Below are positions 17,706 to 26,760 of a stretch of 64,000 bases of DNA, piece after piece (the first letter of the stretch is position 1; each line of letters opens with the position of its first letter). The notes under the pieces are model-generated. The model was not told the DNA's origin, made no database searches, and worked only from the letters and a program-made list of their open reading frames with translations. The translations under genes and the position numbers were made by a program. Where the stretch lies: the NCBI RefSeq assembly GCF_016695175.1, contig NZ_CP068023.1:2929501-2993500 (forward strand). Reading direction: 5' to 3'. This DNA comes from Pseudoalteromonas sp. GCY (GTDB taxonomy: Bacteria; Pseudomonadota; Gammaproteobacteria; Enterobacterales; Alteromonadaceae).

Positions 17706-18509
17706 ATGGCTAGAAAAAAGCAGCAACAAAAACCGGCACCGACAGATAAAAACTTTGCTGAACTAACGCACAAGTTTAAAAACAATATCTATGGCACCAA
17801 TAAAGGCAAAATCAGAGAAGCTGTGCTCAAGCGTGACTTAAGCGCACAAGTTGACTGGTTAACGCAATCAAATGGCAAACGCATATTAGATGTCGGCGGC
17901 GGACAAGGTCAATTGGCGCTCTATTTAGCATCGCTTGGCCACCATGTCACCGTGATTGATATTTCAGAAGAGATGCTTGAACTTGCCAAAACGCGCGCGG
18001 ATGAAGCCGGACTGAGTGACCTACTTCATTTTATCCACGCCCCCCTGCAAGCGCTCGATACGCTGAACTTAGGACAATTCGACTTAGTATTGTGCCATGC
18101 GGTGCTTGAATGGCTGGTTGAGCAACAAAGTGCGCTTATGCGGCTAAAGTCGCAACTAAGCGAAACTGGCTTGCTTTCGCTAATGTATTTCAACCATGAG
18201 TCGCATCTGATGGCCAATATGGTGTACGGTAACTTCGACTATGTGCAAAAAGGCCTTAAGGTAAAACAAAAAGTAGGTCTCAGTCCCAATAAACCAATTA
18301 GCCAAACTGATATGGCAACTTGGCTTGATGAGGCAAAACTCAGCGTTATGCAAAAAACCGGTGTTCGCTGTTTTCATGACTACTTAAGGGAGTTGAGTAA
18401 GGCGGATGAAGATTTTGATGCCTTGCTCGCCTTAGAGCTTAAATACAATCGCCAAGAGCCCTATGCATCCTTAGGTCGTTATACCCACTTAATGTTAAAA
18501 CAAGCGTAA
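17706..18509 (+). CDS. cmoM: tRNA cmo5U methyltransferase CmoM
   Basis: SAM-dependent methyltransferase that makes the methyl ester of 5-carboxymethoxyuridine at the tRNA wobble position. The N-terminal region KNFAELTHKFKNNIYGTNKG matches E. coli CmoM (SmtA). The SAM motif is ILDVGGGQGQLALYL. Other strongly conserved parts are CHAVLEWL, MVYGNFDYVQKGL, TGVRCFHDYLRE and RQEPYASLGRYTH. The frame could start at GTG 17694, but ATG 17706 gives the usual short lysine-rich leader. Its final codons lie in a hairpin shared with the convergent map gene. Confidence 0.95.
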   Translation: MARKKQQQKPAPTDKNFAELTHKFKNNIYGTNKGKIREAVLKRDLSAQVDWLTQSNGKRILDVGGGQGQLALYLASLGHHVTVIDISEEMLELAKTRADEAGLSDLLHFIHAPLQALDTLNLGQFDLVLCHAVLEWLVEQQSALMRLKSQLSETGLLSLMYFNHESHLMANMVYGNFDYVQKGLKVKQKVGLSPNKPISQTDMATWLDEAKLSVMQKTGVRCFHDYLRELSKADEDFDALLALELKYNRQEPYASLGRYTHLMLKQA

Positions 18510-18529
18510 GTACAGCACTGCTTACGCTT
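18502..18529. terminator. Bidirectional hairpin over two stop codons
   Basis: Nine-base perfect arms AAGCGTAAG (18502-18510) and CTTACGCTT (18521-18529) contain the stop codon of cmoM on the plus strand and that of the methionine aminopeptidase on the minus strand. The gap between the genes is only 12 bases, so one structure serves both ends. Confidence 0.75.
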
Positions 18530-19292
18530 CTTCCCCTCTTAGGGTTAACACTTCAACGCCATCATCTGTTACCAACACCGTATGCTCCCACTGCGCCGAT
18601 AGCTTTTTATCTCGGGTTACTACAGTCCACCCATCTTTTTTGGTTTTAATTTTTGCGCTTCCCTGATTGATCATCGGCTCAATGGTAAAGGCCATCCCCG
18701 GCTTTAACGTCATTCCGGTATTTGCTTTGCCATAGTGCAATACATTTGGCGCTTCATGCATTTCTCTACCTATCCCATGACCACAATACTCACGTACCAC
18801 ACTGTAACCGGCTTTTTCAGCCACTTGCTGTACAGCCGCACCGATATCCCCAAGTTTTGCTCCAGGTTTAACCATTTTTATCCCAGCCCACATCGCTTGA
18901 TAAGTTGTTGCGACTAACTTTTTAGCCGGGAGTAATGCCTCTGGCATGACGTACATTTTGCTGGAGTCGCTGATAAAGCCACTTTTCTCAAGCGTAATAT
19001 CGATATTCACAATATCCGAAGACTTTAAGATTTGCGATTTACTCGGCACACCATGGCACACCACCTCGTTTACAGAGCTATTGAGGACGAACTGATAACC
19101 ATATTGACCAAGACTGGCAGGACGCGCTTTAAGCTCATCAACAATAAAGTTGTGCACTTTATCATTAATCTCTAGCGTAGAAAATCCGGGTTCAATCCAA
19201 CTATCAATGTAGTCAAACACCTGCGTAAGCAATCGTCCACTTTCGCGCATCAATTGGATCTCATCAGCGGTTTTGAAGGTAATCTCTTGCAT
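18522..19292 (-). CDS. map: Type I methionine aminopeptidase, ParD-linked copy
   Basis: Cytosolic metalloenzyme removing the initiator methionine. It has 256 aa. All type I features are present: VVCHGVPS (substrate histidine), the metal ligands in NIDITLEKSGFISDSSKMY (two aspartates), HGIGREMHEAPNVLHYG (histidine), FTIEPM and WEHTVLV (glutamates). The housekeeping map gene usually sits beside rpsB; here the neighbour is a ParD-like gene ending one base before this ATG. It is therefore probably a second, accessory copy. The coupling suggests joint control; whether it modulates a special set of proteins is unknown. Confidence 0.93.
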   Translation of the reverse strand: MQEITFKTADEIQLMRESGRLLTQVFDYIDSWIEPGFSTLEINDKVHNFIVDELKARPASLGQYGYQFVLNSSVNEVVCHGVPSKSQILKSSDIVNIDITLEKSGFISDSSKMYVMPEALLPAKKLVATTYQAMWAGIKMVKPGAKLGDIGAAVQQVAEKAGYSVVREYCGHGIGREMHEAPNVLHYGKANTGMTLKPGMAFTIEPMINQGSAKIKTKKDGWTVVTRDKKLSAQWEHTVLVTDDGVEVLTLRGEEA

Positions 19293-19293
19293 C

Positions 19294-19494
19294 TCAATTT
19301 CCTTTTGGCTGTTGTGACTTCACTCGCGTCATCTCTGCTGTAATGATCTCTGTAAACGTAAGCGTTGGATTACGCTCGGCAAGTCGACCAATTTTAATCC
19401 AAAATTCAGCCTGTGAATTGATTGAACGCGACATCACGGCGCTCGCTTCACGGATCTCATCGTGTAGTTCATCTGAAATTTTTACGATACCCAC
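19294..19494 (-). CDS. ParD-like antitoxin-type protein
   Basis: A 66-aa protein, starting MGIVKISDELHDEIREASAV, with the short beta strand then helices of a ribbon-helix-helix DNA-binding protein; SINSQAEFWIKIGRLAE resembles the ParD-like family. It starts with GTG (19494). The stop is followed after one base by the map start, and there is no ParE-type toxin gene. It most likely regulates its own operon with the aminopeptidase. The upstream 60 bases are very AT-rich (repeated TATATA) and probably hold promoter and operator. Confidence 0.75.
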   Translation of the reverse strand: MGIVKISDELHDEIREASAVMSRSINSQAEFWIKIGRLAERNPTLTFTEIITAEMTRVKSQQPKGN

Positions 19495-19602
19495 TTATAT
19501 AAACCATATATATATCATATATACTTTATATAATAACGAAGTTGCGGAACAATGCAAAATCTAATGCTAGGGCCTGTTGACCTTTGCTTATTATTTTGAG
19601 GC

Positions 19603-19630
19603 AAAAAATGCACCACATCGGCGGTGCATT
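19603..19630 (-). terminator. Intrinsic terminator of siderophore receptor gene
   Basis: Read on the minus strand, arms AATGCACC and GGTGCATT with an eight-base loop are followed by a run of six T. It lies about 40 bases past the receptor stop. Confidence 0.8.
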
Positions 19631-19671
19631 CCGTATTTGAAGCTTAAGTCACTCAAGCTTAGGTTGACTGA

Positions 19672-21945
19672 CTAAAAGCTATAACGCATCCCTAATTGCC
19701 AATTGAACGGTTCGCCGTGCATTACATAGCCGTCCCAAGATGAAATACTGTTGTAGTAACTTTCATCTAGTAGATTGTTGAAGTTAAGCGACACACTAAG
19801 TTGTTCACTCACTTCATATCTTGCCATTAAATTAAGTAATGCACCGGAAGATTGTGCGATCTTGTACGCCTCGCTACCGCCGCCCGGCAATGGCCTTTGT
19901 GGTATTGCATAAAAGCTACCTTGCCAATTAATTCCAAGCCCCGCAGTAAAGCCGTCAACAAACTCGCTAAAGTCATAGGTGGTATACAGGTTGATCAGCT
20001 CTTTGGGCTGATCCGTTAACAGCTCTTTGCCATCTTTTGATTCAGTTTTGTGTTTTGACAGCCCTAAGCTGATATTCCACTGCTCATTGATAGAGCCCGT
20101 AAATTCAACTTCAAAGCCTTCTGTCGTATCGCCTTCACCGCGCTGAATATATGGCCTATTGCCCTGCGGAGTTAGATAGCTGTCTGGGTAGTTTGGATCA
20201 GCAATCGCAAGTCCATTTTCAACATTGCGATACACCGCCGCCGTAAAGTTCAGCGTGTCATCAAGTAACTCACCTTTTACCCCTAGCTCATAGCTTTCGC
20301 CTGTGCTTGGGTCGAGCATTTTATCATTAATATCAAAATAGGCTTGCGGCTGAAATGCTTCTGTGTAGCTTGCGTAAACACTATATTGTTCATTGATATC
20401 AACCACGACCCCGGCATAAGGGGTGACTTCTGTATCCACCTTTTCATGATAGCGGTTACGAAGAAACTTACCGTTGTTAGGATCATGAAGGTCAATATCG
20501 TACTCCCAATTGGTGATCCTAGCGCCAACAATAAGTTTAACATCATCATGCGGGTTAACACGCACGGCCACAAATCCACCATTAGAGTCTGTTACCGTCA
20601 AACTATCACGACCTAAATCTTTAAACGGATAGCGCGGCACGTCACCAGTCCAATCGTGAAAATTTAATCCTTCTAATGAAATCGTGGTTTGGTCTGCTTC
20701 ATTACCAAATGACGTACGCTCTCGCTTGAATTGGTTGTAGCTAAAAATGACATCGTGCGTACGACCAAATAGCTCTACTGGGCCTTGGAGTGACAAGTCT
20801 ATTGTCTTTTGTTCATCTTCGGAGCTACTTATTACAGCACTGTAACCGAATCCATTATCGCTGCTGCCATCTGGGTTGATAGGCCCATCAGGATAGACGA
20901 AAAACAGCTGCCCGCCTTGCATCTCAATGGTATTGTAAGTCGCGATGGCATGGAGTTGCCAATCGTTTTCAAACGCGTGATCAAGCCCAATAAAATAGGT
21001 GTATTCTTCGATTGGCCAGCTACTCCATTTTGCCGTCATCCCGGTGTCACCACGACGTCCCTGATAGCGACTACCATCAGCGTAAAAGTAAGGTTGAGAG
21101 TGGCTATTTATCGCCCCTTTTGAAGCAGTGTCAGCATATTCCACACCGAGTCGCAATAAGGTGTAATCGGTCAGATCAGTCTCAACGGTAGAATATATGG
21201 ACGTCTTTTCCTGGCTATAACGCTCAATGTAAGAATCTCTTTCATAATGTGCAGCAACAAAGCGGCCACGAATACTACCTTCTTGGTTTAACCCGCTCGC
21301 CACATCCACCTCTGCGCGGTAATTATCCCAACTACCGGCCGAAACCGCCACACTGCCCTTAAATTCATCGCTTGTTGCACGTTTTCTTACTAAGTTTACG
21401 GTCGCAGTTGGGTCACCAACGCCAGTTAATAAACCATTTGCACCACGTACAATCTCCACGCGCTCATAAGCAACCGCATCCCCGTTTACATTCGGTCTTC
21501 GACCACCAGGGAACTGTTGCACACCGTCGATTTGGATTAAATTGACATCACCACCACGTACAGAAAAACGTGTCCTATCGAGACTGGCTCCACGCTTTGC
21601 ATAAAAGCCCGTTGCATGTTCCAAGATCTCATCAATGTTAACCGTCTGCCAATCTTGCATCATTTGATTTGTGATAACGGTCACCGCTTGAGGCGTTTCA
21701 CGCTGTGATAAAATCATTTTTAATGCCGCTTTGTTCGCAGATTCTGTGTAATTTTTTACACTCGTGCCAGTCACATAAATATGCTCAAGCTCTTGAGCCC
21801 TGCCATCACCCGCAGCATCGGCTGCTAGCGTATCATCGGCAACTTCCGCAGCATGTGCATTGCCATGTAGTGAAAACAGCACAAAAGTGGCGCAAAGAGA
21901 GAGTTTTAAAGAATGGTTTAGTGTACGTGGAGATGAAGAGCGCAT
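19672..21945 (-). CDS. TonB-dependent siderophore receptor
   Basis: Outer-membrane ferric-siderophore receptor of 757 aa. It has a signal peptide ending HAHAAEVA-type, then a TonB-box region (ELEHIYVTGTSVKNYTES). The plug carries RETPQAVTVITNQMMQDW, RGGDVNLIQIDGVQQF and the VEIVRGANGLLTGVGDPTAT segment typical of FhuE/PupB-type receptors. The barrel ends GMRYSF with the terminal phenylalanine needed for BamA assembly. AGGGA stands before the ATG, and a Fur-box-like site lies 34 bases upstream, so it should be induced by low iron. The siderophore cannot be told; no synthesis or permease genes are adjacent. Confidence 0.93.
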   Translation of the reverse strand: MRSSSPRTLNHSLKLSLCATFVLFSLHGNAHAAEVADDTLAADAAGDGRAQELEHIYVTGTSVKNYTESANKAALKMILSQRETPQAVTVITNQMMQDWQTVNIDEILEHATGFYAKRGASLDRTRFSVRGGDVNLIQIDGVQQFPGGRRPNVNGDAVAYERVEIVRGANGLLTGVGDPTATVNLVRKRATSDEFKGSVAVSAGSWDNYRAEVDVASGLNQEGSIRGRFVAAHYERDSYIERYSQEKTSIYSTVETDLTDYTLLRLGVEYADTASKGAINSHSQPYFYADGSRYQGRRGDTGMTAKWSSWPIEEYTYFIGLDHAFENDWQLHAIATYNTIEMQGGQLFFVYPDGPINPDGSSDNGFGYSAVISSSEDEQKTIDLSLQGPVELFGRTHDVIFSYNQFKRERTSFGNEADQTTISLEGLNFHDWTGDVPRYPFKDLGRDSLTVTDSNGGFVAVRVNPHDDVKLIVGARITNWEYDIDLHDPNNGKFLRNRYHEKVDTEVTPYAGVVVDINEQYSVYASYTEAFQPQAYFDINDKMLDPSTGESYELGVKGELLDDTLNFTAAVYRNVENGLAIADPNYPDSYLTPQGNRPYIQRGEGDTTEGFEVEFTGSINEQWNISLGLSKHKTESKDGKELLTDQPKELINLYTTYDFSEFVDGFTAGLGINWQGSFYAIPQRPLPGGGSEAYKIAQSSGALLNLMARYEVSEQLSVSLNFNNLLDESYYNSISSWDGYVMHGEPFNWQLGMRYSF

Positions 21946-21978
21946 CGTTTTTCCCTAAATTAACTTCATTTTGAAAAC

Positions 21979-21997
21979 GATAGTGATTATCATTTAT
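21979..21997. promoter_or_regulatory. Fur-box-like operator
   Basis: GATAGTGATTATCATTTAT matches the 19-base Fur consensus at about 15 positions, including the GATxxTGAT and ATCATT cores. It lies just upstream of the siderophore receptor, as expected for iron control. Confidence 0.75.
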
Positions 21998-22125
21998 ATT
22001 AACACTCCTTTCAAGTCCCTTTTTTAGTTATGTGAAGTTCTTATTAAATGTCATTCAAATGTGGCAGCAAATAAAACCTATTTAACTTTGCCGTTTACCT
22101 TTTGTTATTTACGCACGCTACCCAA

Positions 22126-22151
22126 AAAAAGTAGGGAACCCCCTACTTTTT
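22126..22151 (-). terminator. Terminator overlapping the rhodanese stop codon
   Basis: On the minus strand, arms AAAAAGTAGGG and CCCTACTTTTT with a four-base loop run straight into T. The TAG stop of the rhodanese gene is inside the upstream arm. Confidence 0.8.
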
Positions 22152-22517
22152 CACCACAGGTAAAGACTCTGCCAGCCACTTATTCATATCACCTTCTAAG
22201 TGTTTCAAGGTGTAGCCTTTTGGCGCTAGTGCTTCAATAAATATGCCAGCCCTACGCCCTGAGCGGCAGTACACAACGAGTGGCGTGTCAGTCAGTTTAG
22301 TCAGCTCTTTCTGATGCGTTTCAACCTCGTTAAAAGGAATGTTTATTGCCCCTTTGATATGTCCTGCGGCAAACTCTTCAGGGCTTCGTACGTCCACTAT
22401 GGTATAAGCGTCTGCAGACATTTGATTTACCATCAGCGCTTGCTGTGTGATCGTTTCCGACTGTGCGTAGCAAATACTGCTAACAAACCACATAAAACTA
22501 ATAATCAGTTTTCTCAT
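22143..22517 (-). CDS. Periplasmic single-domain rhodanese
   Basis: Exported sulphurtransferase-like protein of 124 aa, similar in plan to PspE. It has a signal peptide (MRKLIISFMWFVSSICYA) and a single rhodanese domain with VDVRSPEEFAAGHIKGAINIPF. The active-site loop is VYCRSGRRAG, so the catalytic cysteine is present. The start is ATG 22517, after AGAGGT; the open frame extends 21 codons further upstream but without a signal peptide. It is separated from the siderophore receptor by about 200 bases and its own terminator. Confidence 0.88.
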   Translation of the reverse strand: MRKLIISFMWFVSSICYAQSETITQQALMVNQMSADAYTIVDVRSPEEFAAGHIKGAINIPFNEVETHQKELTKLTDTPLVVYCRSGRRAGIFIEALAPKGYTLKHLEGDMNKWLAESLPVVKK

Positions 22518-22786
22518 CTTCTTACCTCTTTTTAAACAATCTACCAAACAGAGTTTGCCATTTTTTGGCACCACTAACACTTATGTGTAACACCGCCATA
22601 TTTTGATAGTCAATGTTATCCTACCTACGACGACGATGCCCGCAGCATTTCCAAACCCTCTTACAAAACCATTTTCATATCACAAGTTTTTTGCCCTGAC
22701 TTTTAGCTTTAGGTGTTGGCTGAATGACTAAAGAATTGAGGCGATATTCCGATATAGTAAAAAACGGGGCTAACAAGGATAATGTT

Positions 22787-23305
22787 ATGGAAATTCAAAT
22801 GAAGCCACATCACTTTGCCGACACACTAAACGCAAACAACAAAACATCTACCGCCACAAGTCACTCGACTGAAGAAAAGGAAGAAAAATCAGCAAATGAA
22901 GCCATATTGACTGAGTTTATGGACAAAAAGGCAAAAAAATACAAAGACAACAACCCAAATTTTAAACAGCAATATGAAGCGCTAGAAGAATCAGAAGCCC
23001 TATTAAAGGATCAGGTAGAGCATTTACAGCAGCTTATTTCCGAATTGATGAAAGCGCCTTTACAACGAGCAATGAAAATCTCCGACGAGAGTGATATCGA
23101 TACTCCTTCACAACACGACAACACGCTCAGATACGAGCATATTGGAGCCAAACAATATCGCGATAAAGAGACTGAAAAACAAATCGAGGTCTTAACCCAT
23201 CAACTTGATGAGCTTAAAGCACAATATGCAGATGTAAAACAACAGATGATCCAGATGGTGCGAGACGAAATGACCAGACAACGCGATAAAAGATACGAAA
23301 CCTAA
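22787..23305 (+). CDS. Unknown coiled-coil protein, paralogue A
   Basis: A 172-aa charged, soluble protein with no signal peptide. The start is ATG 22787 after AAGGAT, chosen because the paralogue at 30830-31372 starts the same way (MEIQM here, MDIQI there). A polar low-complexity first 50 residues is followed by KKYKDNNPNFKQQYEALEES and a coiled coil. A conserved HIGAKQYRDKE and a second coiled coil follow. Not recognised as a named family. The shared plan suggests a cytoplasmic scaffold or filament-like partner; this is inference. Confidence 0.75.
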   Translation: MEIQMKPHHFADTLNANNKTSTATSHSTEEKEEKSANEAILTEFMDKKAKKYKDNNPNFKQQYEALEESEALLKDQVEHLQQLISELMKAPLQRAMKISDESDIDTPSQHDNTLRYEHIGAKQYRDKETEKQIEVLTHQLDELKAQYADVKQQMIQMVRDEMTRQRDKRYET

Positions 23306-23770
23306 TATCAGTTGTTCATCACTATTTAACTTTTGTTCATTTAAGTATGGCTTTAGTCGCAGCTGGTGATTTTTTTTACTGAATTGCTCCCCTGTGTGAG
23401 TACTATACCAATTTTCACAATTAAAATTGAAGCTGAATTTTTATTCACTTAAATTCAGCAACTATTTCATCCACTAAAAAATAAGTTATAACAAAATCAT
23501 TTAGTTAAACGAAATAACACAAGTGTCTCAGTGTACAATACGCGAACTTAAGTACGTTTTAACAAAATAAAACCATTAAAAAAGAATAAAAAACCACGTT
23601 GATTTTTCACTCAAAAATACGAAAAGCTAAAACACAAAATTTAATCAACAAATAATACAAACTGAAAACATTGGCAAAAAATATTTAATTACAAAAACAA
23701 CTCACTTTTCAAATACAATACCGCCCCTTTAAATATTAATCATCACTAATGGTTTCATTGAGCGCCAACA
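23306..23770. other. AT-rich intergenic region with two hairpins
   Basis: This 465-base gap holds two clear hairpins early on: CAATTTT/AAAATTG at 23409-23429, which overlaps an ATACCAA motif, and GCTGAATTT/AAATTCAGC at 23432-23459. They probably end the upstream transcript. The rest is very AT-rich, without any credible gene, and must hold the promoter of the interrupted chemoreceptor gene. Confidence 0.6.
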
Positions 23771-24084
23771 ATGCAGTTAAAAAAACTATCTATTTCTAAC
23801 CAAATAACGTTAAGTTTCACCTTACTCTTTGTCATTTTCATTAGCGTAGGTCTGATGAGCTACCAAGGGATGAAAGAAGTAAACGCCAATCTGAACTACA
23901 TTGTCAGAACCAGCATTCCATCGATGGAAACCATCAAAGACATTAAAATTGACTTAGCAACGATACGTAAAGATGAGTTTAGTACTGCGTTAAACCCTGA
24001 AGACTCAGAGGTGCATAACTGGCTCGCTATTTTAAGAGATCTAAAGAAGTCATTAAATGACAAGATAGCAGCCTATCAGGCACT

Positions 24085-24094
24085 ACCGGTTAGT
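24085..24094 (+). repeat. Target-site duplication, left copy
   Basis: ACCGGTTAGT, identical to the copy at 25314-25323 on the other side of the element. Confidence 0.95.
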
Positions 24095-25313
24095 CAGGGT
24101 GAGAGCATACTTCGTTAACGACCATTAACCGAAGATAAGCTCTGCTCTGAATTCATCGTCAAAGCTGGCCCGAACACACTTACCACGTATCGAATCTTTA
24201 CGGCCTGTGTGCTGTTTTACCAGATTGCGAACGACCCGTCTGAACAGCGCCATGTTTTCCGCGGAAATCGGCTCACTGATCTGGCAAGCATCTTCCTTAA
24301 ACACCACATCCAGTACCCAATGCTGCTGGTTCTCGATGTGCCAATGGTGGCGGATAGCTTTTTGTAACATCTGTGCATCAGGCTCAACTGAAGTGACATA
24401 AAAGTGCGTGTCTATTTTTGTTATAGACTCGGATTTTTTGTGCCTTTCAACCGCGATCAGCGAAGTAAGCCCAGGCCATTTTTCTCTTATCTCTTCAGGC
24501 AGATTGTCGGCCTTCAGAACATAAGTGATGCGTGTTTCCTGACGTCCATGACCATTGCTGACTTGTACATCTTCAGGCAAATTCTTTTCTTCTTCAAAGG
24601 CTGTTTCAAAACATGAAGTGACTGCTTTATAGAGTGTTTTCTGATTTGCTTTGACCTGAACCAGATAGTCAGCCCCTCTTGAAATCAATGCTGAAAGTGT
24701 CGCTTTCTGACAATGTAGTGCGTCTAGTGTGACGATAGAATCTGAAATATCGAGCACATCTAATAAGGCCCTAACTGCCGGTATCTCATTGGACTTATTT
24801 TCTACCGTTCGCTGATACAAAGTTAAACCAGACTCGCAATCAAAAGCAGACACCAAATGTAAGTTATCCTCACGCTTTTTACTGGCACCGCGCAGAGTTT
24901 TACCATCAAACGCAATGATTGGCTTACCAGACTGAGAGCGCTGTTCGTTGACCCAACTGAACAAGGCCAAAACCAGAGAGTCAGTTTCTACTGTTTTAAG
25001 AATACGTGCAATGCTATGTCGCGTTGGAATACCGTGCTTAAATGCTCTGAACTGCCTGAGCCAAGGCAGTTTACTGTGCCCGAACACCTCGATATCTTTC
25101 CAGCCTTCACAACCAGATAAAACCGCCGAGATGATAAGAAACAAAACATCAGCAAGATCATGATGTTGATTGATAGAAGAACGCTTATCTTCAACAAGTT
25201 CAAGGTGGCTAAATAACGACATAATTAACAAGTAGATAGTGATAATGTGAGCGTTATTAGATCAGAAAAGGACCGGATGTTAAAGCCTTTTTACAAAGTG
25301 TGATCCCGCCGTG
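24095..25313. mobile_element. ISAs1-family insertion sequence
   Basis: Complete element of 1219 bp. The ends are imperfect inverted repeats: CAGGGTGAGAGCATACTT on the left and CACGGCGGGATCACACTT on the right (read inward). It is flanked by the perfect 10-base duplication ACCGGTTAGT, the size known for this family. It carries one full-length transposase gene on the minus strand and no passenger gene. Perfect ends and an intact transposase suggest it could still move. Confidence 0.95.
24125..25222 (-). CDS. ISAs1-family transposase (DDE)
   Basis: Transposase of 365 aa from ATG 25222 (the frame opens three codons earlier). The N-terminal region HHDLADVLFLIISAVLSGCE and the W-rich part WKDIEVFGHSKLPWLRQF are typical of ISAs1/H-repeat transposases. 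Catalytic acidic residues lie in IIAFDGKTLRGA, IVTLDALHCQ and HWHIENQQHWVLDVVF. The frame has no stop or shift, and the length is normal for the family. Confidence 0.95.
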   Translation of the reverse strand: MSLFSHLELVEDKRSSINQHHDLADVLFLIISAVLSGCEGWKDIEVFGHSKLPWLRQFRAFKHGIPTRHSIARILKTVETDSLVLALFSWVNEQRSQSGKPIIAFDGKTLRGASKKREDNLHLVSAFDCESGLTLYQRTVENKSNEIPAVRALLDVLDISDSIVTLDALHCQKATLSALISRGADYLVQVKANQKTLYKAVTSCFETAFEEEKNLPEDVQVSNGHGRQETRITYVLKADNLPEEIREKWPGLTSLIAVERHKKSESITKIDTHFYVTSVEPDAQMLQKAIRHHWHIENQQHWVLDVVFKEDACQISEPISAENMALFRRVVRNLVKQHTGRKDSIRGKCVRASFDDEFRAELIFG

Positions 25314-25323
25314 ACCGGTTAGT
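25314..25323 (+). repeat. Target-site duplication, right copy
   Basis: ACCGGTTAGT, second copy bordering the insertion sequence. Deleting the element plus one copy restores the chemoreceptor frame. Confidence 0.95.
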
Positions 25324-26656
25324 ACAGAAGAAAAAGCACTATTTGACGCATTTATTAAGGCTTGGCAGCGATATGTCAATGCGACTTATCATTATGAAAA
25401 CCTTATCCTAAGTGGCAACGCAAAAGAAGCAAATCGTATTATTTTGGATAGCTATCCACTGTTTGCCAACGCCATGTCTGAGCTTAGTGAACTGGAAGCA
25501 CTAAATGATAGCAGTGTTGAAAATTCTGAGCGCTCGGCTATATCAGCAGTTAATAGCACCTTATTTACTTTGGCGATTTCTGGATTACTCGTTGCAGTAA
25601 CCATAGTCATTATCTGTATGCTGTTGAGTAGAGCAATTAAGACGCCGCTTGCTTTATCGGTGGATCTTGCGAGTAAAATCGCCCGTGGTGAGCTAAATCA
25701 CGCGATTACACTTGAAGATACAGGTAAGAACGAGCTCGGTTTATTGACCCAATCTTTAGAAAAAATGCGTTCACAGTTACACGCCTTAATCACCATGATC
25801 AATGACTCTGCCATTCAATTAACTGCAGCAGTAGAAGAAGTAAATGCTATTTCTTACCAAAATGCCCAAGGTATGAATGTACAACAAAATGAGCTGCAAT
25901 CCGTCGCATCCGCGATGACACAAATGCAAGCTGCGATTAGTGAAGTAGCTAAAAGTACAGAAATGGGCGCTGAGTCAGCAAATCAGGCGAGTGAAAAAGC
26001 CAGAGAAGGCAGCGACGCACTTAAATCAAATATTAATCATATTTCAGACGTTGCACAAACAGTAACATCTGCAGGCGAGCTTGCCAATAATCTCGAGAAA
26101 AACTCACACAACATTAATGTGGTTGTTGACGTAATCAGAGAGATCGCGGAGCAAACGAATCTATTGGCATTAAATGCCGCCATTGAAGCTGCGCGTGCAG
26201 GCGCGCAAGGTCGTGGTTTTGCCGTTGTTGCGGATGAAGTTCGCTCACTGGCCCAACGCACTCAAGATTCAACCACGCAAATTGTTGAAATCGTCAACGA
26301 CCTACAAACCAAGTCGAAGGAAACCGGCGTGGCAACCAAAAGCTGTGAACAAGGTATTGCACTTTGTGTTGAGCAATCAGAAGTCGCTGGCAATATGATC
26401 CATCAAATTGAATCTCAAATTGACAGCATCGCAGCGATGAGTACGCAAATCGCATCAGCTTGTCATCAGCAATCTGTGGTTTCAGAGGAGCTGAACAAAA
26501 ATATCGAGACTATCAATTACTCGGCCGTTGAAATGACCGAAGGTGCCAACCAAACCGCGACGGCGTGTAATGAAATGAGTAAACTTGCCCACGACTTAAA
26601 GTCACAAGTCGACAAGTTTACGCTCTAAGATAGCTCCACTAAATTAGTTATGATAA

Positions 26657-26691
26657 ATAGCGCTTACGCTTAGGTAACGGCTAAGCGCTAT
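26657..26691. terminator. Hairpin between chemoreceptor and serine hydrolase
   Basis: Ten-base perfect arms ATAGCGCTTA and TAAGCGCTAT with a 15-base loop lie between the two convergent genes. It has no T run, so it may act in either direction or be factor-assisted. Confidence 0.55.
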
Positions 26692-26760
26692 ATCACGAAA
26701 GAGCTAAGTCATCAGAAAACTATGCTCGGTAACAGACATAGCAAAAGTTGATTGCTGCGC

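Larger units (their letters stand above)
23771..26628 (+). pseudogene. Methyl-accepting chemotaxis protein split by an IS
   Basis: Chemoreceptor gene broken by the element at 24095-25313. Joining 23771-24094 to 25324-26628 restores one 543-codon frame with no other defect. The N-terminal part (MQLKKLSISNQITLSF) carries a first membrane helix and the start of a four-helix-bundle sensor. The distal part continues with [20 protein letters not shown], a second membrane helix ([20 protein letters not shown]), a HAMP domain and a full signalling domain. The signalling tip is [20 protein letters not shown]. As it stands the gene makes at most a 115-aa fragment, so this receptor is lost. The intact remainder suggests a recent event. 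Confidence 0.95.

Noticed and set aside
19294..19564. A classical ParDE toxin-antitoxin module beside the ParD-like gene
   Set aside because: There is no ParE-like frame on either side; the only coupled partner is the methionine aminopeptidase.
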